Positions 22,446-34,225 of a stretch of DNA of 64,000 nt are shown one piece after another. The DNA comes from Wurfbainia villosa (Eukaryota; Streptophyta; Magnoliopsida; Zingiberales; Zingiberaceae): assembly GCA_025175895.1 (NCBI GenBank), contig CM045997.1:101914479-101978478 (forward strand). The letters run 5' to 3'. The notes under the pieces are model-generated. The model saw only the letters and a program-made list of their open reading frames with translations, was not told the DNA's origin and searched no databases. The number at the start of each line of letters is the position of its first letter. Positions within the stretch are counted from its first letter, which is position 1. The position numbers and the translations under genes are program-made.

Positions 22446-23018
22446 TTCATAATCTAATAGGAACATACTTGGACTTATGTTTTGTTTATAAACCCCCACA
22501 CTTTTCGATTTATGGCAAAAGGGGAAGAAAAATGCCAAAGTTAAGGGATCATTTTTTTTTTTTGATAACTTAACTCAAATCTAAACTTAAAACTATCATG
22601 CCAAAGTTAAGTAAGTGATTACTTAACCTTTTTAATGGCAACAGGGGGAGAACAAGTCCAAAGTTAAGAGATCAAAAATTAATTTTTGATAACTTAACTT
22701 AAATATTTAGGCTAATGTTAAGTAATCTTGATTATTTAACTTTTTAAGTTGTAAATGTTAAGGGGGAGAGCTAAGATCCTTTTTCAAGTACTCACCTAAG
22801 GTCAAGGGGGAGCCTCAAGGGGGAGGACTTGAAAAAGAGTTTTACTCATACTCCTACTTATGCTAACTTACTAAGTTACTCACACTAACTTACTAAATTA
22901 TGCATTTATGCTTCTTTCATATTTATGCTTATTTCATATTAATAATAATCATTTCACTTACTTAATGCACTCTTATGCGTTAATTTTTTCCGTAACTTCG
23001 TGTCGATTTGCCATAGAT
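22446..23018 (+). other. 3' non-coding region of a plus-strand SIRE-like element
   Basis: Sequence with repeated AGGGGGAG purine clusters (about 22645, 22761, 22806, 22820) and AAGTTAAG repeats, leading into a polypurine tract and LTR. No coding sequence remains. The left edge is the TTATT target site of the copia insertion. Confidence 0.65.
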
Positions 23019-23033
23019 AAAAAAGGGGGAGAA
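23019..23033 (+). promoter_or_regulatory. polypurine tract
   Basis: AAAAAAGGGGGAGAA directly before the LTR start TGTTGGTGC at 23034. Confidence 0.88.
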
Positions 23034-24152
23034 TGTTGGTGCAGTAGACACCAGATAATCGAACCTAAGTTTTGATTATGACAAAGACCCAAAGATAAGG
23101 TCCTATGGTTGTCTAATGAGTTGAACCAAGTGTGCAAGAATAATTAAGTTGAGATGAAGGTCGGCGACACCCGGAGAATCTTGTATTGAGAAATCATGGT
23201 GGTTAGGCAATACCGAAAAAACTTCGGAGGGAGTCGAAGAACCCAGGTGGAGACCAAAGGCTGAGCTATAAGTCACTAAGGCAAGCTTGAGTGTAAGTGA
23301 AGGTAAGGTTGGGTCCTTCGTACGGGGGCATCTTTAGGCGGTGATCTGACTAAGACTTCCCGTGGAAGGTCTAGGTCGAGATAAGACGGTAAGTGGCAGT
23401 CGGAATTACCTTTACTATTATGTTTTTAAACTAACTCTTTACTGCAGTCGAAAAATCTAGCCATCAGTCGATTGATGGTTGTTAGTAGTCAACTGTTGGT
23501 GGCATCAGTCGACTGATGAGGGTGAACAGTCGACTGTCATTCAAACTGCCCACCTCGAGGAAAGTTAAGATAAGCTCCACTTATCTTGGGGAGATGAGGT
23601 TCTTTGATCTTGAGCTAGAACTGAATGTTGGGGGGCTTCCAAGGCTATAAAAGAATGGGGGTTTCACCCCTTTAGGTCATCAAAAGTACTTACAAAGTGA
23701 TCCCGCAATGTCGCTTCTTTACGACAACGCTACGATGACGAAACGTTGCCGCAACGCCAACGATATGCTCCTAAGTCCAAAATCAGATCATCGTCGGTAT
23801 ACTTTAGTTCGTTTTTCATTTCAATTCAGTGTACTCATGTTTTCATTATCGTGCTTTCATTGCTTAGAGGAGAGGTGGGATTGTCCCTCTTCCTCATTCT
23901 TTCATTTCTTTGTATCCGTTGTCTCCTACCTCTAACGAGGAGAAGATAGTTAGTGCTTTGCCCTCCGTACACAGTCTAGGATCTCAAGGGTCTTGGATTA
24001 TCAACCGTTAGGTTGTGAACCAAGTAAAAATAAATTTGTCTCATTTACTTTTCCGTTGTGCTACGTTTACTTTGTCTTAATCGAATCGTATGAAAAGAAA
24101 GAATTTATCGTGTGCTATTCACCCCCCCCCTCTAGCGCTTTTCAATCCTACA
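23034..24152 (+). repeat. SIRE-like LTR flanked by a PPT on the left and a PBS on the right
   Basis: 1.12 kb, TGTTGGTGCAGTAGACACC to CAATCCTACA. TATAAAAG lies at 23646-23653, GTCGAC palindromes at about 23505 and 23530, and a nine-base C run with CTCTAGCG near the 3' end. It has a polypurine tract on its left, like a 3' LTR, and a primer site on its right, like a 5' LTR. It is therefore shared between two internal regions. A related truncated LTR is at 50642-51403. Confidence 0.9.
23646..23653 (+). promoter_or_regulatory. LTR TATA box
   Basis: TATAAAAG in the middle of the LTR, matched by TATAAAAG at 51270 in the sister LTR and by TATAAAA on the minus strand at 41550-41556. Confidence 0.75.
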
Positions 24153-24469
24153 ATTGGTATCAGAGCCATGGTCCATGTCAAGCCATGAACCTCAAACGAA
24201 GAAAGTGGAGCTCCTATATCCAGATCAAAAGAATCAAACACCAGGCAGAAAGTCCAGTTGGGTTGAGAGGACCGAACAATTGGCAAAAAGTCCAGTTTGG
24301 CTAGAAGGGCTAGACAACTGGTAGGAAGTCTAGCTAGGTTAGGAGGACCAGACAACTGATAGGAAGTCCTGATGGGTTGAAGATCGGACGTCAAGCAAAG
24401 AAAGTCCTTCGAGGAGGGATAGGCTTGAGGGGGGGGGCTTAATATGGTCCTTCGTTTGAGGGGGAGGAT
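24153..24469 (+). mobile_element. TRIM-type internal domain attached to an unrelated LTR
   Basis: Begins with primer site TGGTATCAGAGCC (24155-24167) and aligns across its length with the TRIM internal region at 13577-13889. Shared blocks are CATGGTCCATGTCAAGCC, three to four AGGAAGTCCAGTTGGG-type repeats, and the final GTCCTTCGTTTGAGGGGGAG purine tract. The 5' LTR here is the 1.1-kb SIRE-like LTR instead of the 199-bp TRIM LTR. It is non-coding. Confidence 0.88.
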
Positions 24470-25269
24470 TGTTGGGAGTAATATGAGAGTCCTTCATATG
24501 AATGAAGTACTCGTTTAGTGAGAGTCTATATTTATTTGCTATTTTGAATGCTCTATGTATATAATGAACACATGTAAATTTTAATTATCGTACGAATAAG
24601 GTTTTCCTTTTACATGTGTATTTGTTGACACTCTAAATAAAGAAACATCATGATTTACTAATACAGTTTGCATATGGTGATTGTAAATGTGATGTAGGGC
24701 TCATTATTGAGTCATAAGGTGATCATGGTTTACTAATGCAGTTTAGCATATGGTGCTTGCAAACATGATTGAGATCCGAAATTGGATCATAAGAAGGATT
24801 AGTTGAGAATAGGCATGTGAAAATCACATTTAATGCATTTCTCATACTATACATCCACATTAGATCTATGTGATTAATGACAATGGTATTATGATTACTG
24901 ATGGATCCTACTACCGATTACATATATAGAGTAACAGCGATCACTTTAGTCATATACCAATGAAGTTGATAAGCCAGATTGTTTCAGTTCAAAATGACAT
25001 GATGTGCGTAACTAAGGAATTCAGTTATGTGTTACATTCAGAATCACATGTAGTCTAAGTGAAAAATTATTGGTGGTGGGCTTATATATGATTATCGTAA
25101 TGCATCTGATTGTGTCGTATTAGTTTGAACCTGATTAAAGTGATCTAACTATTATGTTTTTTGATTAACAGATTTGTGTTATTGGATGTGGATTAATGGA
25201 TTTTGGATTCATATGTGTAGAACCCATTAACCCGTACCGTTAGCATTGATGGGTTGTTAATGGATTTTG
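24470..25269 (+). repeat. left part of a copia-like LTR (interrupted by the 25270-48678 element)
   Basis: Starts TGTTGGGAGTAATATGAG after the purine tract. Only the first ten or so bases match the TRIM LTR. Contains an imperfect direct repeat of about 80 bp (24655-24790, around TTTACTAATRCAGTTT). It continues after the nested element at 48684, where a TATA box follows. The reconstructed LTR would be about 1.3 kb. Confidence 0.7.
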
Positions 25270-28200
25270 TGTAATATATCAAAAATAATAAATTAAATTA
25301 AAATTAATATAATATAATATAATAATAATATACTTAGATAAGGATATTAAGGTGGATGTGCGGATATACGAGGATGAATAGAATAAGAAATGAGAGCATT
25401 AGAGAAAAAGTTGGTATTGGATCTATTGAAGGAAAGCTCCGAGAGACATTTAAGGTGGTACAGACATGTACTTAGACGACCAATAAATGCTTCAGTTAGA
25501 CGATGTGAAACAATGACAAATATACACATTAAACGAGGAAGAGGAAGACCAAAAAAGACTTGGTTAGCAACAATAAAATAAAATAAAATAAAATTTATTT
25601 AAATATACATGATGATATAATAGGGGATAGAGTCCAATGGTGTAGAATGATTCATATAGTCGACCCCATCTAGTGGGATAAGACTTTGTTGTTGTTGTTG
25701 TAATATAATAATAATATAATTTAAAACGAAATAAATAAAATAAATTTATTTATTTAAAACGGAATTTAGTTATTAAATATTTATTAGAAACTTTGGGATA
25801 ATTTTATTAGCCTTTGTCTAATTGGTTTTACCCAATCTTAAAGTTGATTGTTTCAAATAAGCCTAAGTTATATAAATTAAAACCTACGTTGGAAATTATA
25901 AAGCTAAGTTTTATTTTCCTTTCCCCTCTTTCTTTTTCGTGCCCGCCCTTCTGCACACCTGCCATAACTCTTCTATGTCGCTGCCCGTCGCTCTTATATG
26001 TCGTGCGCCTGTCGCTGCGCGTCCACCGTCGTGTGTCCGCCACCGAGAGCCCAGGATCTCTGACTATCCTCCACCACCGTAGATTACCTTGCACGCGGTC
26101 AGCTTCCGCCGCTGCAACCTGTCGCACTACGATCGATCTGTGCCGACGCAGCCTGCTCCACACCATGGTCGCCTTTCGCCACCTCAACTAGCTCGCCTTT
26201 GGCCATTGTTGGCCAACCTTGTCTCCAGCCACCTTCGACCCTTGCCCTGCACGCATAGGCGTGCTCTGACCGACGAGGCAACCTGCGTGCACCGTTCGCG
26301 CACGCCACCACATCACCACCACCTCTATTGGGGGGCTTTGTTGGCACCATCCCCCCGATCATCGATGGAGTCCGGCGATCGTCGCCGTCACAAATACTGG
26401 AAAACCGACGGTATAAAAAAAAAGATTTTTAAAGATTGATTAATCCTTTAATTAATCTAGATTTAATTAATTAATTGATTTAGATTAATTAATCTGTTTA
26501 ATAAAATTATTAGGATTTAATAGATTTTTATTAATCGGGTTATTTAGATTAGTTAAATTGAGTTATGTTTAATTGATTAATTTGATCTTTAGGATTAATC
26601 ATATTAAGGATTTATTTAATAGGATTTTTGACGACTACATAGGTTAATCGGATTAATTAAATTGATTTTGGTTTAATTGAATTAAGTTATTAAACGGTTC
26701 ATTTGATTAATTAGATTTTATTAATACGTTAATATGATTTGATCAGTATAATTAATTTGATTAATTATAAGTAAAAATTAAATGAGTTTGGATTAATAAA
26801 GTTGTTTACTCGGTTAATTCGTTTTGGATTTTTGGATATTTAATTTGGATTCATATTTAATTAGCTTGTGATTGATTGATTAAGTGATTTAAATAAGTTT
26901 ACTTAAGTTAAGTGGATTCGGTTTAAAGGATTTATTTGTTTTAAAATTTATGACTTAACTGATTAGATTACTTTGATTAATCTGTCAACATGAGTTAATT
27001 AAAGAAGATTAATTAGTCTTTAATTAATCTAGATTTAACTAATTAATTGGTATTAGATTAATCTGATTTTTTAATTAATTAATCTATTAATTAACCTAAT
27101 CACTGTTAACTAATTAATTAGAATTTGTATAATTAATTAATTAAGTTAATTGAATACAGTTTTGAATATTATGTGGTTTATTTTAATTTATTAGATTAAT
27201 TAATTAAGTTAAGTAATGAGGTTTGAAATTAATCAAAGTAATTATTAATTTTGGGCAATTAATAGAATAATGAAAGAATTAGATTAAGAGTTCATAATTG
27301 ATTAGATAATCAATTTATAAATTAATTGATAGTTGAGTTAATAATGAATTAATTATAACAGAGTTGGGAACAGAAGCATTTTCGAATTGAAAGATAGTTA
27401 TGACACTCTGCAATCAAAGGTGAGTGGTTCCTTCTTTGACCTCTTTAGATCTTTTGATCTTAGTGCATGATTATTTTAGTTACGTTGTTTACTTAGGTTA
27501 TATTATCTTTTTACTCTATGTTCTTTCTAGTATTGTTTTGACCTTATATTTGCTTGACCTTTTTATACTCTATTTGACTTCTGGGCTATTTGATTTCCCT
27601 TAATATGTGAATGCTTATGCTATTATTTAATGGATATATTATTATTATATGTGTTTATTTGTTTATTTACTATTTCGGTTGACACCATAATCGAATCGGT
27701 AGAAATAGAATAATTTAGACGGGATTATTCCTTAGAAGCGAATCTAATGAATGAAACAATATCAATGAAATCCAAGGTGTTGAAACCCTAGACCTAATAA
27801 CCCTAACATGCTTATTTAGTAGATTGGTTGTTTTATCGGCTTTGATAGACATTTCATGGTAGATGAGTTGGAACCCTAGGCGTAACAAACTAGGATAGTC
27901 GACTGCCCATGAGACTCATTCGTGGTAGCATGTGATTGCGTGCAGTCAATAGCTAGATAATTATATACTCTGTCTGCACACGAGATTCGTTCATGGTAGC
28001 ATGTCGTTGTCCGTAGACATTGAGTCTTTATATTGTCTGTCTGTCCATGAGACCCATTTGTGGTAGCATGTCATTGCGCGCAGATAGTGCTTTGTATACT
28101 GCCTATCTGCCCATGAGTCCTATTCATAGTAGCATATTGTTGCCCCCTTTGTATTACCTCGAGAGCCACGAGACTTTGTCGCGATATCTTGATGTGTATT

Positions 28201-28757
28201 TCTTACAAGTTTGTTGTTGGTTGTGTTTGTTGTAGGTTTATTTGTTATACTGTTGACCAGATTAGTTGTAAATTGATATTAGTATTCTGAGATTTGGATT
28301 ACTCGGTTTGTATCCTTTGACCTCCATTTTAGTTTTATTATCATGCAGTATCTTTCTATACACCCACTGAGTGATTTGTACTCATTCTCTCTTTTCTTTG
28401 GCCTCTAGGTTAGCTGATAGAGGACGTGTCCTATTGACCTACCTTTGCGTCACTCAGAGAGTCTCTTGCCATGTTGGTCTCACTCATCGTCGAGATGTCG
28501 ATTTGTTTTCTTTATTGTTATCGCATTTTGTTTACACTTTGGATTTTGTTGCAATTTGATTTGGATGTTATAAACCTATTTTACTTTCACCGACTTATGT
28601 TTTAGTCATACATGCATGCAGTTAATAAAATAATTATATTTTATATTTTGATTATTTCAAAGTTTTTACCATATCTGATTTCAGTAATGTATTTCGGAAT
28701 ATTGTCACTAAGGGGCTCCTCCGTTATTTGGATGACGATTATGCCCCAGGGGTGTTT
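25270..28757 (+). repeat. 5' LTR of the old chromovirus
   Basis: TGTAATATATC start; degenerate end just before the primer site. About 3.1 kb without the LINE. In order it has a GC-rich block (25920-26400), an extremely TTAATTAA-rich block (26430-27360), and four repeats of about 75 bp with CACGAG...CGTGGTAG hairpins (27900-28140). A 170-bp segment near 26490-26660 is missing from the 3' LTR. Small ORFs inside are not considered genes. Confidence 0.92.
25333..25700 (+). mobile_element. 5'-truncated LINE (non-LTR retrotransposon) 3' end
   Basis: Flanked by an exact 18-bp duplication (25315-25332 and 25701-25718, TAATATAATAATAATATA), the mark of target-primed reverse transcription. It encodes the end of a plant LINE reverse transcriptase: R-W-M-C-G-Y-T-R in one frame, then after a frameshift L-R-W-Y-R-H-V-L-R-R-P-I-N-A and R-G-R-G-R-P-K-K-T-W (25440-25570). 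It ends with GGGATAAGACTTTG and a (TTG)n tail at 25685-25700. Only the last 370 bp were inserted. Confidence 0.95.
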
Positions 28758-28760
28758 TAT

Positions 28761-28772
28761 TGGTATCATAGC
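28761..28772 (+). promoter_or_regulatory. primer binding site of the old chromovirus
   Basis: TGGTATCATAGC, one change from the Met-tRNA complement TGGTATCAGAGC. Confidence 0.85.
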
Positions 28773-28977
28773 TAGGTTTGCGATTTCGATTTGTGGATTT
28801 TGTATTTCGAGATTTTCTTTGTTTTTGGAGTTCTTAAGTCTTAGGACCAAGCAAGCTGAAGGACATCTCTGAGTTATAGGAAAAGTGGTTATCTTTAATG
28901 GTCACTATACTTTCTTCGAGTAATAGGAAGTTATCACTATGTTCTTTTGTTAGGTACTCAATTAATTACAAGAGGAA

Positions 28978-29074
28978 ATGTCACCTAGTGAAACTACCCT
29001 ACTCATGGTCGTAGACGAGGACGACCTCGAAAGTGAACTATTGATGTTGTGGGACCTACCCTTGAGGCTGAAAA
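28978..29074 (+). pseudogene. old chromovirus gag, first segment
   Basis: ATG at 28978, about 205 bases after the primer site, opens an Arg/Gly-rich start (T-R-G-R-R-R-G-R-P-R-K in a shifted frame) like the gag start of the young element at 32594 (M-P-P-V-Q-T-R-G-R-G-R). It is interrupted at 29075 by the young chromovirus and continues at 40589. Confidence 0.7.
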
Positions 29075-29084
29075 TGTAAAATAC

Positions 29085-29126
<42 letters not shown>

Positions 29127-32100
29127 GTGTTTGGCGATACCTGGTTAGGGATATACCTAGACCTAACCTAGATCTAAATGGGTTGGGTTTAATTAATGGA
29201 GCTTAGGGTTAAATTAACCTAGGCTTAATTGAACTTTTGGGTTAATGGATTTTAGGATTAAACCCAAACCACTAACCCTCAAACCCGACCCGTTAAATCA
29301 TTAAAACCATCGCCGTTTCCTTCCCATTAAACTCCCCGTTCGTCCGTTTCTTCACCGCACGCACGCCGAAATCTCTTCTTTCGGTTTCTTATCTCCTCCG
29401 CGACAAATCGCGATCGATCTTCTCTCTGCTCCCGACCTGTTTCTCTCCTCCCGCGACTTGCAACTCCTGCCGTAGGAGATCGTCGGCGATTCCCTGCGCA
29501 CCACCGAGCGGGATCTTCCTCCTCGAACGAAGACCTCGCTCATCGCGCTTTCTTCTCGCGCCTCCAACCTTCCTCTGCCGACTCTCCCCACTCGAGGACC
29601 CATCGAGCAGCCCCCGCGACCTTGAGTTCTTCCTGCCAAATCGCCGATTCCGCGTTGTCCTGTGCTCGGTGAAAGGTCCGGTGGAGGGAGTCGGGGTTTG
29701 GTCTCCGTGGAAGTTTTCTCGTTAGGGCGCCATCTGCGAGCCTTTTCCCTCGCGATTGTTGATCTCTGATGATCAACGCCGAACTAGGTAAGGGTGATCG
29801 CTTCCTTCTTTTGGGACGGGATACATATCCCTTTGTGATTTGCTGTGACCTAAATTGTGGGCAGGGATCGTGAGCGACGATCGCAATCGCTGAACGAATC
29901 GGCTGGTTTTCTCGGGAATTACAAGGTGAGGATCCGTTCCTTTGTTTTTCTCGATCTCGGAAGGATCACTGCGTGAATGTGTTCCTTCGTGTTGGGCAGT
30001 AATCTTGAGCACGGATTCTCCGAGGAACGCGAGATAGGAAGGAGGGGGGGCTGTTGGTGAAATCCAGGGCAGGTATATCTCAAATTGCTCTTTTTCTGTC
30101 GTTGACTGTTTGATTGTTCGTTGTGGTAGGCTTAGAAGGAGCTGTAAATGGTAGGTGGTGTTCTGTAGTAGGGTTGTAAATGAGCTAGGAGCTGGATCTG
30201 GAATTTCAGTAATCTGGCTAGTTATTGTTTCCATAGTTGTGAGAGATAAATGAGGTTGTTCTTGATTTTTATTCAAGATTGGGTTGTTGTGATTATGATG
30301 TTAATCGTACCAATTGAGGGTATACTGTTGATGGTTGGTTATAGTGAATCGACCATGGTTGATTGGGACTTTTAATTCACATTCGATAGAAGGATGCGAA
30401 TATAAGAACGATGTAGTAGTGAATTTATCTATGTATTTTGTAAACTGTTTGTACTAAAATGTAATTGATGCTAATTGCAGGACGTGGATATCTGAGGCAG
30501 TCGCAGTGAGGATTTCATTGCTACGAACATTTACAGCAGGTGGGTGATTCCTACCCCGGTCAGGTAGTAATGCATACAGATTTAGATGCATGATCATCTT
30601 AAATGATCATGTTACCTTGATCTTGTTCTATTCATCTTATGCTTGATACTTTATCCGTTGGCTTTTAACTCCTTGCTGCTATCATGTTATGTTACCATGA
30701 TTAGGAGTTATACACATAGATGATGTAAATAACTTAGAATTTGTTTAAGTTAAAAACAAGTAGTAAGGTACAGATGACAACCTGATTGTAAATTTGGCAA
30801 AAAGGTCGTTCGTAGGTAGATGATGTCTTGAACCTAGAGTTAATTCTAGTACCCCTTAGATTGCATGTTTCACGACCATGCATTATGCAAATGGTCGGGT
30901 GAATGGTATTTAGGGTGTCGCTACGGACCGGTGGTCCTAGTATGATACGATCAGTTGAGTACGACTCTCTACAGGATAGAGAGTGCGTTGATCTGGTTAG
31001 CATGACCCTCTGTAGAGTAGAGAGTCTATGGTGGATGTCTATTTGTGAGACCTTACATTCATGTCATTTGCATGCACGCTGGCGACGATGTCTCCCTTGT
31101 GGTCGAGAGTGTCGCCAGTCATCCTGCCTCCACGGTTACTCATAGGAGGAGTAACCGGTGTGAGGGCAGAGCATTGTAGTGCCGCACTCTATCACTACAG
31201 ACGGTGATAGTTGGATTTGCGTGCCGTAGTCCTGCGTGTGTGGCACTCGACCACTCATGGGTAGTGACTGTCGGATTGGCCAACAGCAGGGACCCCCATC
31301 GTGTAGCTTGCTCTTTACGCTTATATGCTACTCGATCATACTGCCCACTCGGCCACTCGAGAGTAGTGGTTGGTGTTGAGTTGGGACAGTTGTCATGCTC
31401 GAGCCACCGAGGCCACACTGGGGTCGTGGTAGCTTTAGGGTGAGCCGACATGACCATGCATACTGCATTGCCGACTTATGGCATTTTTGCATATTACCAT
31501 ATATATACATATATGCATGTATATATATATATGGATGATTGTAATTAGCATACGTATATAGATGCAGTCTATATATAGATATGCTTATTGTGATGCTGCA
31601 TTTGTATGTACTATGTTTGTTGCATTTGTTTGCACATATTCATACATGTTATTACATTCTTCTGTATGATAGTAGGCCATCACTTGTATACTGGTTAGTT
31701 ATTCACTGTGTTACCCTTGACCCGTAGCAGGATGTAGTATGAGTTAGTTTTATTCTTTATACCATATGTTGTGTATATGTGCTCAGGTTGGATAGATGTA
31801 GCGTAGCAGACGTTCAGGTATGTCTGCAGTTCATATTGACTTTTGGTTAGATGGTATATACATGGATATATTATCATGCTAGTGATACCAGTAGATTTTA
31901 CTGTCGAAATACATGTGATATTAATATACATGTTTATCTATCACCTGCTGAGTTTTACTCACTCCCACGGACCCTGGGTTTTTCTGTCGCCCAGGTAACA
32001 GGTAGAGATCTTCGTGACGACTTGGAGCTGCGCCGGCGATCCATCCCATCTCCACCTTTTGAGTCTCCCGAGGATTTGTGATTTGTATTGGTGTTATGGA

Positions 32101-32381
32101 TTTTGTTCTATATATGGACTTCGTCTTATGTTGTGGATGTCACTTTATGTCGATGTTTATATGTACGGATTTTATCTGTGGTCTTGTCAGGGGTGTACAC
32201 CCGTATGTTTTGGTAGATTTTGTTGTGGGTATGTGTTTATGTTTCCGCTGTGTGTTTGATATATTTATATCTGTTTATGATGTTGTTGTTGTGGGCCTAC
32301 GGGCCTTGTATTAACCTGAGATGTTGCCACGTCTGGGAGATCGTCCGTTTGATTTTCGCACGGCATACTCTCGGCGTGACA
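29075..32381 (+). repeat. 5' LTR of the young chromovirus
   Basis: TGTAAAATACC to GGCGTGACA. A run of 39 A residues (29086-29124) lies just inside the start, then a GC-rich segment (29330-29900), an AT-rich part almost identical to the 3' LTR, a block of hairpins (31130-31430), an AT alternating stretch (31495-31535), and the GGACCCTGGGTTTTTCTGTC block (31969-31988). None of the ORFs is convincing. Confidence 0.95.
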
Positions 32382-32383
32382 AC

Positions 32384-32397
32384 TTTATTAATATCGA
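32384..32397 (+). promoter_or_regulatory. degenerate primer binding site
   Basis: TTATTAATATCGAGCC stands where TTGGTATCAGAGCC is expected, two to three bases after the LTR end. It has two substitutions and a lost base. The following CAAGGTTCTGCGATGCC is like normal chromovirus leader sequence. Confidence 0.6.
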
Positions 32398-32593
32398 GCC
32401 CAAGGTTCTGCGATGCCATACAATATTGTTTTAGTCGAGTCTTAGATTCTCGAGTCGGTATATTTTTGTTTTGGTTTTGTGAGATGGGATAGGCTGGCAT
32501 AAGCTCAAGGCAACACAGTAAGTATTCACGATAATTTATATTTTTGTTAGATGCTTATCTAGACTTGTTCAACAGGTGAATACTCTCAGAGTC

Positions 32594-33660
32594 ATGCCAC
32601 CTGTTCAGACTCGTGGTCGAGGCCGTCCATCCAGTGGCGGCCCAGAGGAGGGGCGAGATCTGATTGAGGCGAGCTGCGCTCAAGCACCTCGGCCACCTAT
32701 TGGTGATCCGGGCCTCGAATCCGGATACACCATCGACTACGCCAGAGCCCACACGAGTCCAAGAGGCTCGATGATAAGTCACGCGGATACTGCGTGTTAG
32801 CACGATCGGCCAAGGAGAAGTTCACCTTGTTAGAAGTCAGGCCCATGGATTGCCCGATCTTGGCTGGAAAATATGGAAGACACCTTCGAGTATATGAACT
32901 GCACAGATGTGGAGAAGGTGGGCCTTGCTGCATATCATCTAAGAGATCAGGCTATCACTTGGTGGAAATTACAGAAGACTCTATTCGGGGAGCGTGGGAT
33001 TACTTGGTCCAGCTTTCGAGATGCTTTACGAGGCGATGCTCGCGTTTTCTCTGACGACGGCGTCGGGAGTTTTAAGCTGAAGCAAGGCGACTGCCTTATG
33101 GAGTACAACGCGAGTTTACGGACTATCGAGCTGCTCTCATCTGTAGCACAGTTGAGAGGATGTACCAGTTCACCCAGGGCCTAGCAGCTTATATCAGAGC
33201 GAGGATGTCAGGATCTAGCATTACCTCCTACAAGGAGGCATTGGACCGTGCCCTCTTTATCGAGATGACTTCGGAATCTCTCCAAGGAGAAAGATATCGA
33301 GCAGAGGACTAAGGGCAGCAATGAACGGGGGTTGCTCGGGGACTCGAGAAGAAAGGGAGCAAAAGGAACTACGAGGTGCGGCGGAAGGGTAGATCGCGAA
33401 AGGGAAGCGTCGGCAACATCGAGTTCTCTGGATCTCGAGAAGAACCCGAGAAAAGTCGGAAGCGGTGGATGTTATAAATCACGGATCAGGAAGTCATAGA
33501 GCTCTAGAGTGTCCTTTGGAAGCCGGTTTGCTACTATTGCAAGCAACCGGACATACTAGCGAGGCTATGCGTTGAAAGCAGATTGGAGTTTCTGGTAGCT
33601 CTAATAAGGGAAGACAATCCAACGGCGGCAGAGAGGGCACTGCGTATGCGATCTTATGGA
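32594..33660 (+). pseudogene. young chromovirus Gag
   Basis: Retrotransposon Gag, the particle-forming and RNA-binding protein. ATG at 32594 starts M-P-P-V-Q-T-R-G-R-G-R-P. The best frame (32873-33184) contains M-N-C-T-D-V-E-K-V-G-L-A-A-Y-H-L and I-T-W-W-K-L, the conserved core of gypsy retrotrans_gag domains. It continues in other frames with L-A-A-Y-I-R-A-R-M-S-G near 33185. A zinc knuckle starts C-Y-Y-C-K-Q-P near 33531, but its His and third Cys are in another frame because a base is missing in the CCGGACATAC context. At least three frameshifts. Confidence 0.88.
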
Positions 33661-33849
33661 TGAGCGGCCGTACCTCCACGGCACACTTATATCGGATGCG
33701 AGGGCGCTCCTACGGTGATGCAAGCGGCGATCGATATCCTGCATCTCCGGTGATCTACTACCCAGGGGTATCTGCACCGTCGTTCGGCCGACTCGAGGAT
33801 ACCTTATGCCTGCACGGCTACTCGGCCTCGATATCCTGAGCGAGATCCG

Positions 33850-34222
33850 GTAGGAGTGGAGGCACACTACTACTCCGGGGATGCGGCCAAATGAATATAG
33901 GCTGGGCGAGTCTTTGCTATCACTAGAGAGGAGGCACCTGTAGTGATGGATCGATCATCTGGTATGGTTTGATTTATGCTATATATCTTGATACGTTGAT
34001 AGATCTGGTAGTTCCCATTCATTCGTATCTAGAGTATTTCTGAGGAGAGTTGGAAGAATCCCAAGGGTTCGTTCTTGTGGGTTAGCAGTATCCTTGCCAT
34101 CAGGAGAGGTGCTGACTAGCCACCAAGAAATCAAGGGTTGCCCATTAGACTTTGACGGGCATATCCTTACAAAGGACCTTCGTGTTGGAAATGATAGAGT
34201 TTGATATTATTCTCGGTATGGG
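33850..34222 (+). pseudogene. young chromovirus aspartic protease
   Basis: Retropepsin that would cleave Gag-Pol. I-T-R-E-E-A-P at about 33915 leads to the active-site region near 33998, read as D-R-S-G-S-S-H-S-F, where retropepsins have D-S/T-G-S-S-H-S-F. The extra Arg codon (34001-34003) would disrupt the catalytic loop. It continues L-A-V-S-L-P-S-G-E-V-L-T-S (34082-34120) and C-P-L-D-F-D-G-H. After another lost base it ends E-M-I-E-F-D-I-I-L-G-M (34192-34220). Confidence 0.82.
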
Positions 34223-34225
34223 TGG

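Noticed and set aside
29086..29124. Poly(A) tail of a retroposon or processed pseudogene
   Set aside because: The A run lies just inside the LTR start and recurs at the same place in the 3' LTR (37338-37375), so it belongs to the LTR.
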